From Procambarus clarkii (taxonomy: Eukaryota > Arthropoda > Malacostraca > Decapoda > Cambaridae), in the NCBI RefSeq assembly GCF_040958095.1, contig NC_091220.1, forward strand, positions 20,349,667 to 20,413,666: a stretch of 64,000 nucleotides of DNA, in the 5' to 3' direction. The notes beneath the pieces were generated by a model. That model ran no database searches. It was not told where the DNA came from and worked only from the letters and a program-made list of their open reading frames with translations. Made by a program: the position numbers and the translations under genes. Positions 23,955-34,900 of this stretch are shown here, piece by piece. How positions within the stretch are numbered: the first letter of the stretch is position 1; each line of letters opens with the position of its first letter.

Positions 23955-25866
23955 CTGCACAGATTTCGAGATTTAGAAAAATATGTTGCATACAGAGTAA
24001 GAAAATATAACTAAATCTATAATGGTTTAGAATAAGGAAGTGCCTTAGTGCGTTCTCCGCATTCTTCTTAGAATAAGCAACATGGGTTTGCACACTGTTA
24101 CGACCCTGGGTTCTTTAGTGGAAACCAGAGGTCAAAATTGAGTTATTAAACTTAACTATAGTATAGCTGAACGCAACCCTATGCGTCATTGTCTGTATCT
24201 TCCCTGCCAGACGTAAGACTATTATTGTTTCTCAAAGAGCATTTAAAGACTGAGCTGGGGGTTGATTATTAAATAATAACATAGGCACCAACTTCGCTTA
24301 CTAATACTTTCTAATCATTTGTAAAGTAACAATACGTTGCATAGGGGAAGATCTTTAATGTGCTTAGCTGCATGATCAATTAGGCTCCTTCCGGCACCAC
24401 GACATGCGGGAGGCCTAGCTGGTCGCTAGGAGCGTTCTTTGGCTGGCGTTCGTGGGGACGAGACCTACTCTGTGGCTGCACCCCTACTCTCCTCCCTTCT
24501 CTTACTTATTTCCCTTACCTTAAGTTCCTGTACCATTAAGTTAAGTACTGTATGGTGTTTTAAGTGTGCCTACTCTGGTAGTAACGATTGGTGAGACCTG
24601 GGGGTAGTATTGGCCAGTGTTTTGGGTACCCCTAAGTGTTGTGTTTTGTATTAGGGTACCACATAGTCTCACTACCCTAAGCTGCATCCAGCTTCAGTGC
24701 TTATCCAGTAGTACTTTACCCTAGCTTGTTCTTAGTGTAAACCTTGTATCCTGTCTATGTGGACCAAGGCTTTTAACGTAAGATAGTGTGGTAAAGTTAT
24801 TATTATTATTGTTATTGGTGTGAGTGTACATGGGGGGTTGTTAAGGGGTTAATAAATAAGTACATGAATTATAGGAGTATCCCTTCTTCCTGTGTGGGAG
24901 TGCATTGATCAACCCTTAGACTGACATATATGGTCTAGTAGCAAGGTATTATTACTGTGGATAGTTTATTTTGGGGGCCGGGCCTTTTAGCTCTCCCATA
25001 TTTGATACTCTGTCTTCTAACTACCCTTACCCCTTAATAGTACCAGTCTCCCATAGCAAGCCCACCACACAATTATTTATAACACACACTTTAATCTTGT
25101 CTTTAACTGAATCATCTTGTTGGAACTTTTTTTTACTGAAGCACTAAGATATTCACATAATAATGCATTACCAAATATAATAAGATTACACAGGTTGCAA
25201 CATCGTTACCATATTACACACACACATACACACAATTGAATTCTACGACCAGGCAACAAAAATCAGGCAAGAAAGAGAGGGGTGGGCAGACTGCATATTT
25301 TTGGATTGCCAGAAAGTCTTTGGCATAGTACCACACCAGAGACTAGTGCAGACGCTGGAGAGGTTCAGAGGTATACCACTAGGTTAGTCCCAGAACTAAG
25401 AGGCATGAATTACGAGGAAAAGCTGCGTAAAATGTACCTCACGACACTTGAAGACAGAAGAGTAAAGGGAGACATGATCACGACCTACAAAATTCTCAGA
25501 GGAATTGACAGGGTTGAAAAGGATAAACTGTTTAATACGGGGAATACGCGGACAAGGGGACACAGGTGGAAACTGAGTACCCAAATGAGCCACAGAGACG
25601 TTAGAAAGAACTTTTTCAGTGTCAGAGTAGTTAACAGATGGAAGGAAGTGTTGTGGTGGAGGCTGACTCCATACATAGTCTCAAATGTAGATATGATAGA
25701 GCCCAGCAGGCTCAGGAATCTGTACATCAGTTGATTGAAAGTTGATATGATATGAAGCCCATATCAAGAGGATAACATCAGCGGCATATGCCAGGTTGGC
25801 CAACATAAGAACGGCCTTTAGAAACTTGTGTAAGGAATCATTCAGAGCTTTGTATACCACATATGT

Positions 25867-25953
<87 letters not shown>

Positions 25954-28900
25954 TATACAAGAAGGTACATTGGGGGTTTAACAGAGAATATAGAAATTAA
26001 GTTGAATTTACATTCTTGTAAAGCCACTAGCATGCATAGCGTTTCGGGCAAGTTCTTAAAATAACAGATAATTTTTAGATAATTTAACAGTAAAATTGAT
26101 AAAAAATATTTACAGGTACTTTACGGCAATTTACTTTACAGGTACAGATAATTTTAAATAGAATAATTACAGTAAAATTGACAATGTCTGACCAATCCTG
26201 GAGTATGCGGCTCCAGCATGGAGTCCATATCTAGTCAAGCATAAGACTAAACTGGAAAAGGTTCAAAGGTTTGCCACCAGACTAGTACCCGAACTGAGGG
26301 GTGTGAGCTACGAGGAGAGACTACGGGAATTAGACCTCACATCGCTGGGAGACCGAAGAGTTAGGGAGGACATGATCACCACATTCAAGATTCTCAATGG
26401 AATTGATAGGGTAGATAAAGACAGACTATTTAACACAAGGGGCACACGCACTAGGGGACACAGGTGGAAATTGAGTGCCCAAATGAGCCATAGAGACATT
26501 ATATTTTTTTTGTGTCGGAGTAGATGACAATTGGAATGCATTAGGAAGTGATGTGGTGGAGGCTGACTCCATACACAGTATCAAGTGTAGATATGATGGA
26601 GTCCAATAGGCTCAGAAACCTGTACATTAGTTGATTGACGGTTGAGAGGCGGAACCAAAGAGCCAGAGCTCAACCCCCGCAAGCACAACTAGGTTATCTT
26701 GAGATGATTTCGTTTTTTTTTTTAGTGTCCCCGCGGCCCGGTCCTCGACCAGGCCTCCACCCCCAGGAAGCAGCCCGTGACAGCTGACTAACACCCAGGT
26801 ACCTATTTTACTGCTAGGTAACAGGGACTTAGGGTGAAAGAAACTCTGCCCATTGTTTCTCGCCGGCGCCTGGGATCGAACCCAGGACCACAGGATCACA
26901 AGTCCAGCGTGCTGTCCGCTCGGCCGACCGGCTCCCTAGGTAAGTACAACTAGGTAAGTACACACAGCCGAGTGGACAGCGCTCTGGGATCGTAGTCCTA
27001 CGGGCTCGGGTTCAATTCCCTTCCGAAGCAGAAACAAATGGGCAAAACACACACAGATGACAATAGCGTGGTATATCAAATGAACAATAACAAGTATATT
27101 GAAGTACAGGTAGAACATCAAGTTGACAAGAGCCCCGGTGCATGGGGGGGGGGAATTGTGTGAAACCCTGATTAGGCTTCGGAGAAGCTTCGGGATCCTC
27201 GGCCAGCTTAGAAAAGGATTCTTTCCATTAACGTTTTTCATACCGTTTTGAAACTTTATGAGAATTTCCTGCCCACCTAACCTATCAGAGGACCCTTAAC
27301 TTACTGTTGTTGACAAAAAAAAATCCCAAATTTATATTCATTTTTTTTTCATTTTCAAATAACGTCCATATTCGGCCATACGGGCAAACGGCCAAAAGCG
27401 ACGTTCTTTTTAAGAGGACAGGTTGCTCCTCCAGGTTGCAATTCTTTTGACCATTGAAGGGGCCTCGTAGCCTGGTGGATAGCGCGCAGGACTCGTAATT
27501 CTGTGGCGCGGGTTCGATTCCCGCACGAGGCAGAAACAAATGGGCAAAGTTTCTTTCACCCTGAATGCCCCTGTTACCTAGCAGTAAATAGGTACCTGGG
27601 AGTTAGTCAGCTGTCACGGGCTGCTTCCTGGGGGTGGAGGCCTGGTCGAGGACCGGGCCGCGGGGACACTAAACCCCGAAATTATCTCAAGATAACCTCA
27701 AGATAACCATGTGGTGGTACAGTTGACGTCTGGGAACTCCCTGAGAACTGGTATGATGTTTTATTTTCAGTATATTTTGCTTACATTCAAGTCAGGCCAG
27801 TTTATATTATTTCAACATATGTTTTGCACAAATTTAAAACAATGTTTAAGGGGGTAACATGCAAGGGAAAACTATAATGAAACTGAAGTTCACATCACTG
27901 AAGTAGGGCAACAGCTGAAGGTACATGATCACAACTTAAAAAATACTCGGTGGAATCGACAAGGCAAAATGAAAGTAGACTTGGCGTTCCCAGGACCATT
28001 GAAGTGGGGGGGGGGCGGGGGGTCCTCAACGTCCCTAGGACCTTTATAGTGGGGGGGGGGGACCTTGGTGCCTTCAGGACCAATAAAGGGAGAGGCGCCC
28101 CCCAGGACCAATAAAGGGAGAGGCGCCCCCCAGGACCAATAAAGGTAGAGGCGCCCCCAGGACCAATAAAGGGAGAGGCGCCCCCAGGACCAATAAAGGG
28201 AGAGGCGCCCCCCAGGACCAATAAAGGGAGAGACGCCCCCAGGACCAATAAAGGGAGAGCCGCCCCCAGGACCAATAAAGGGAGAGGCGCCCCCCAGGAC
28301 CAATAAAGGGAGAGGCGCCCCCAGGACCAATAAAGGGAGAGGCGCCCCCAGGACCAATAAAGGGAGAGGCGCCCCCAGGACCAATAAAGAGGGAACCTCG
28401 CGCCCCCCCCCCCCAGTACCAGGAGTGTTTAAACTGTGCTTTATAAAATAGTAGCTTCAAATTATACCGTTTTGGTACATTTGTACCGCAGCTACAAATA
28501 AGTACATAAGTACAGAGTGCTTCCCTTCACCCTGTCAGGAGACAGGGTGAAGGGAGTTCACTTAGTACATGGAGTACTAAGAACCCAGCTCAAGAAATTA
28601 TCGTACGCTACTAACTGGGAGTCGTCTGTTGGGTCAGCGTGAGCCCAGAGAGTGTTTACAACAACCCCATGATTTATTCGCATTTAAATCAAAAGGGCGA
28701 AATACAACGTGATTCGAACACACGAAGATAAGCACTTGGTCGATGTTTTGATGCTGGGCTGTGATGAAACTCCACCTGGCTTTAAAATGGGTTTATTAAC
28801 AGATTCATTGAAAATTCGAAAGTGCAAACTGCCTGGATGCTCTAGTGAGGCCTCAAGCGGGTCATGCCAGTATGACGGGAACTTGTGCGAGTGGTGGATG

Positions 28901-31900
28901 TGACAGACGTCTCTGAAATGTATCTGAAAATCTTCCCAAGTGTTCGGTCACACCGAGTTATGAAGACTGGATGCTGTTGTTATATTTAAAAAGGAGAGAT
29001 TCAGCACTAGTGTGTGGATTAGCAAATTACAGTGCTGTGGTTTACGGTTATCTTGAGATGATTTCGGGGTTTTAGTGTCCCCGCGGCCCGGTCCTCGACC
29101 AGGCCTCCACCCCCAGGAAGCAGCCCGTGACAGCTGACTAACACCCAGGTACCTATTTTACTACTAGGTAACAGGGACATAGGGTGAAAGAAACTCTGCC
29201 CATTGTTTCTCGCCGGCGCCCGGGATCGAACACAGGATCACAAGTCCAGCATGCTGTCCGCTCGGCTCCCTACAGTATTTGGATTCTTAGTTTCGTGTCT
29301 AGCAAAATGCTGAAAGTGCATTGTTAAGAATACGCAAGACACAGGACCCGCCGCTAGTAAATGTTAACGTGACTAAATGGTAATTCTTAGAAAGTTTACT
29401 GGAAATATAAGGTAGAAATTGACTTTTATTACTGTGGCAAAATTCCGTATATTTGTTGAGTACTTTCAGTGTTCCTCGTCTCATACTTGATATTTAATTC
29501 ACTGTGAGTGACTCGTGAATGTTGGAAACACCGCTTTTGTTCGTGATAGTGAGTACATGGTGACTAATGTTGAGGCTGACCTCACTACGGACATCACTGA
29601 CCCTCCTATGTCAGACCCCACCACGGACATCACTGACCCTCCTATGTCAGACCCCACCACGGACATCACTGACCCTCCTATGTCAGACCCCACCACGGAC
29701 ATCACTGACCCTCCTATGTCAGACCCCACCACGGACATCACTGACCCTCCTATGTCAGACCCCACCACGGACATCACTGACCCTCTTATGTCAGACCCCA
29801 CCACGGACATCACTGATTCCCCTTGTCTGATCCCACTGCGAACAGCGCAACCATCCTTCAGGAGAAGGTAAGTATGACCTTGATCCTTGTCACCTACGTC
29901 TCCGCCTCTTGCATACCAACATGGAGATGGATGCGACCATTCATATGTTATATATGATTGGTTTGAGCTACCTATGTGCTTTAATATACCTACAATTTTC
30001 TCTCATTTTTTTACTTGCCTTGTAACTGTTATCATTTTTTATCAATTTTGCAAGTATTTACCTACTTAAAATTTTCTTAGATTAAGGACCTGCCCGAAAC
30101 GCTGCGCGTACTAGTGGCTTTACAAGATTGTAATAACCATATTATCTAGCCTCGCAATCCCAATGTACCTTCTTGTATGTAAATAAATAAATAGATAAAT
30201 AAATGAGATTCGAGGTTTGACCGCCAGAGGGGGCAGATCTCACCCCCTCTGGCGGTCAAACCTCGGAGCCTGTTGCACTCTCCAGTTGTTGGTGACCCAG
30301 CCTTGAGTGCAGTTCAGGGAGGTGTTGTTAGCAGGGACCCCTGGGCCCGTGTTTACTTGAGTGATGGGGAAGACCTTGCACCCTGTGCAGTGGTCCCTGA
30401 CAATTGGGTCCACGATTCTGGAATCGTGGATTACCCCGCGGTGGATCCGACCTTGTTCAACGTTTTATGAATTGACGTCGCTGACGTCTGGAGTCCATTT
30501 AATTTCAAGTCATCAGGCTGTGGTTAAGTTCGGTACTGCGGTGGCTTTTCCAGACTTTCTTCACCGACGAGCGCACGTTATAAATAAATAATAAATAAAT
30601 AAATGTTTATTCAGGTAAGGTACATACATACAAGAGATTTTACAAAATTTGATATTTATATATAGAGCTAGTACATACAATGCCTAAAGCCACTATCACG
30701 CAAAGCGTTTTGGGCAGGAAAAACATTAAAGACTAAAACTTAATACTAATTGAGTTTAAAGTATAAAATATGTTGAGAACAAATAAAAATAAAAAAGTGG
30801 GGAACATGGCTGGAAAAGCAGCACAAATACAATTAGGTCGACAAACAGCGTTGTTTAAGAAACAGACATGGGTTGACAATATAGGGGTAAGGTAGGTTAC
30901 AGGGAATTTATTAGGTAGTACTTAGTTTTTATCTTAAACTGGTTGAGAGAGGCACAGTCTTTAACATGGTTGGGAAGGTCATTCCACATTCTGGGCCCCT
31001 TGATTTGTAGAGCATTTCTAGTTTGATTAAGTCGTACTCTTGGAATATCAAAACTGTATTTATTTCTGGTGTGGTGCTCATGGGTTCTGTTACAACCTTC
31101 AATGAAGCTCTTGAGGTCAGGATTGGCATTACAGTTCAGCGTTTTATATATGTATAATACACATGAGAGAATGTGCAGTGACTTAATATCTAACATATTC
31201 AGAGATTTGAGTAGGGGTACCGAGTGATGTCTGGGGCTAGAGTTGGATATTGTCCTAATAGCAGCTTTGTGTTGAGTAATTAGAGGACGTAAATGATTTT
31301 GGGTAGTAGAGCCCCAAGCACAAATACCATAGTTGAGATAAGGATAGATGAGAGAGTAATAGTGTCACCAGGGCAGGGCGGGGTACATAATATCTGATCT
31401 TAGAAAGAATGCCAACAGTTTTTGAAACTTTTTTGATATATTTAGAATGTGTCTCTGGAAATTCAGCTTGTGGTCAATGAGAACGCCCAGGAATTTGCCA
31501 TCTATTTTGTTACAATTTTGGGTATTGTTTATTCTGAGATTTATTTGATTAGAGGATTTATTGCCAAACAGAATATAGAAATTTTTGTCAATGTTGAGGG
31601 TGAGTTTGTTGGCAGTTAGCCAAAGATAGACTTTATTTAGCTCGGTATTTACTGTGGCATTTAGAGCAAGGGGGTCAGGACTGGAGTAAATGAAGGTTGT
31701 GTCGTCAGCAAATAGAATTGGTTTGAGGTGTTGGGAGGCATTTGGAGGGTCATTAATGTAGATGAGAAAGAGTAGAGGGCCAAGTATGCTGCCCTGAGGA
31801 ACACCAATGTTGATGGATAGGGTGGGAGAAATTGAATTATTCACAGAAACATACTGGAGCCTGTCAGTAAGGTAAGATTTGAGATATTGCAGGGAGTGAC

Positions 31901-34900
31901 CTCCGACTCCTTAATGATGCATAACGTTCCGGATGCTGCTGGGTCTGTGGTTGTTTCAGACCGCAGCACGAAAGACAGAACACGAAACAATGAGTATAAA
32001 TTGAATAAGTTTAGATTTAGGAAAGATCTGGGTAAATATTGGTTCGGTAACAGGGTTTTTGATTTGTGGAACCAGTTACTGCATAACGTGGTGGAGATGG
32101 GGTCCCTTGATTGTTTCAAGCGTGGGTTGGACATGTATATGAGTGGGATTGGGCGGTTATAAATAGGAGCTGCATCGTATGGGCCAATAGGCCTTCTGCA
32201 GTTACTTTTATTCTTATGTTGATTAATAATTACTTTTTCTGTCTCTACAGGTAAGGCTTTTTTAGCTCATCGCGGGACACAATTCCACCAGCTTAAGGTA
32301 CGTTCCTGTTTCCTTTTGTTTCCGAAGGATATTTTGTTCAACAAAATATTACAGGACACGCAGTTACCATAATATAATTATGGGTAAATATCAAATCCTC
32401 GTGCAGGCGATGAGTCACAATAACGTGGCTAAAGTATGTTGACCAGACCACACACTAGAAGGTGAAGGGACGACGACGTTTCGGTCCGTCCTGGACCATT
32501 CTCAAGTCGATAATCAAATCCTTGTCATTTGTCGTGGGAAACCCGAGGCCCCTCTTTTATTGATCGTGGGGGTGTCGAGCTCCCCTCCCCTTTTACTGGT
32601 CCTGGGAACGCCCAGGTCCTCCCCCCTTTTACTGGTCCTTTATTAACCCTGGGGAAGCCGAGGTAACCCTGTTTTATTGGTTCTAGAGACGCCGAGGCCC
32701 CCATATTTAACTGGTTCAGGGGGCACCAAGTCACCCCACTTTTGGTGGCCCTGGGGCCGCCGATGTCCCCCCATTTACTAGTTCTGGAGGCGCCGAAGCA
32801 CCCCCTTTTGCTGGTCTTTTGGGTACCGAGGCCTAATTCCTCTTTATTGGTCCTGGGGGCGCCGTGGTCCCCTCTCCGTTGGTCCTGGGGGGCGCCGTGG
32901 TCCCCTCTCCGTTGGTCCTGGGGGGCGCCGTGGTCCCCTCTCCGTTGGTCCTGGGGGCGCCGTGGTCCCCTCTCCGTTGGTCCTGGGGGGCGCCGTGGTC
33001 CCCTCTCCGTTGGTCCTGGGGGCGCCGTGGTCCCCTCTCCGTTGGTCCTGGAGGCGCCGTGGTCCCCTCTCCATTGGTCCTGGGGGGCGCCGTGGTCCCC
33101 TCTCCATTGGTCCTGGAGGCGCCGTGGTCCCCTCTCCATTGGTCCTGGGGGGGCGCCGTGGTCCCCCTCTCCATTGGTCCTGGGGGCGCCGTGGTCCCCC
33201 TCTCCATTGGTCCTGGGGGGCGCCGTGGTCCGCCTCTCCATTGGTCCTGGGGGGCGCCGTGGTCCGCCTCTCCATTGGTCCTGGGGGGCGCCGTGGTCCC
33301 CCTCTCCATTGGTCCTGGGGGGCGCCGTGGTCCCTCTCTCCATTGGTCCTGGGGGGCGCCGTGGTCCCCCTCTCCATTGGTCCTGGGGGGCGCCGTGGTC
33401 CGCCTCTCCATTGGTCCTGGGGGGGCGCCGTGGTCCGCCTCTCCATTGGTCCTGGGGGGCGCCGTGGTCCGCCTCTCCATTGGTCCTGGGGGGCGCCGTG
33501 GTCCGCCTCTCCATTGGTCCTGGGGGGCGCCGTGGTCCGCCTCTCCATTGGTCCTAGGGGGCGCCGTGGTCCGCCTCTCCATTGGTCCTGGGGGGCGCCG
33601 TGGTCCCCCTCTCCATTGGTCCTGGGGGGCGCCGTGGTCCCCTCTCCATTGGTCCTGGGGGGCGCCGTGGTCCCCCTCTCCATTGGTCCTGGGGGGCGCC
33701 GTGGTCCGCCTCTCCATTGGTCCTGGGGGGCGCCGTGGTCCGCCTCTCCATTGGTCCTGGGTGGCGCCGTGGTCCCCCTCTCCATTGGTCCTGGGGGGCG
33801 CCGTGGTCCCCCTCTCCATTGGTCCTGGGGGGCGCCGTGGTCCGCCTCTCCATTGGTCCTGGGGGGCGCCGTGGTCCCCCTCTCCATTGGTCCTGGGGGG
33901 GCGCCGTGGTCCCCCTCTCCATTGGTCCTGGGGGGCGCCGTGGTCCCCCTCTCCATTGGTCCTGGGGGGCGCCGTGGTCCCCCTCTCCATTGGTCCTGGG
34001 GGGCGCCGTGGTCCGCCTCTCCATTGGTCCTGGGGGGCGCCGTGGTCCCCCTCTCCATTGGTCCTGGGGGGCGCCGTGGTCCCCCTCTCCATTGGTCCTG
34101 GGGGGCGCCGTGGTCCGCCTCTCCATTGGTCCTGGGGGGCGCCGTGGTCCGCCTCTCCATTGGTCCTGGGTGGCGCCGTGGTCCCCCTCTCCATTGGTCC
34201 TGGGGGGCGCCGTGGTCCCCCTCTCCATTGGTCCTGGGGGGCGCCGTGGTCCGCCTCTCCATTGGTCCTGGGGGGCGCCGTGGTCCCCCTCTCCATTGGT
34301 CCTGGGGGGGCGCCGTGGTCCCCCTCTCCATTGGTCCTGGGGGGCGCCGTGGTCCCCCTCTCCATTGGTCCTGGGGGGCGCCGTGGTCCCCCTCTCCATT
34401 GGTCCTGGGGGGCGCCGTGGTCCCCCTCTCCATTGGTCCTGGGGGGCGCCGTGGTCCCCCTCTCCATTGGTCCTGGGGGGCGCCGTGGTCCGCCTCTCCA
34501 TTGGTCCTGGGGGGGCGCCGTGGTCCCCCTCTCCATTGGTCCTGGGGGGGTCCAAAGTCCACTTTCATGTAGTGTCCATTTTTTTTTAATTTCAAAAGTC
34601 CAGACTTCGAGGGTAGTGCTAATATTGATAGACTTGATGTGAGTACTTGGTGGTGAATGTTGGGGCTTGTTGTTTAATGTAATGATCCCACCTCCACCGC
34701 GTAACGTGGTGGAGGTGGGGTCCCTTGATTGTTTCAAGCGCGGGTTGGACATGTATATAAGTGGGTTTGGGGGGTTATAGATAGGAGCTGCCTCGTATGG
34801 GCCAATAGGCCTTCTGCAGTTACCTTTGTTCTTATGTTTCTTAAACACCCTCAACACTCCTCCAATATTGTTGAGTGCCTGAGGTAGTTAGAGAGCTATA

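Noticed and set aside
25863-25955. TTTA tetranucleotide run as an independent microsatellite or origin-like element
   Set aside because: It is continuous with a LINE 3' tail; the same tail ends in shorter TTTA or TAAA runs elsewhere in the window, so it is the element's terminus that has expanded.
27463-27533. tRNA-Thr(CGU)-like cloverleaf as a genuine tRNA gene
   Set aside because: It continues directly into the SINE body shared with five other copies and lacks a Pol III terminator. Position 8 and the D arm do not fit a canonical tRNA.
32525-34857. Open frames of 300-670 codons on both strands (proline- and glycine-rich repeats)
   Set aside because: They are translations of the 34-bp minisatellite. 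All frames are open because the unit has no stop codon; unit length variants shift the frame, and no splice sites or start context support a gene.
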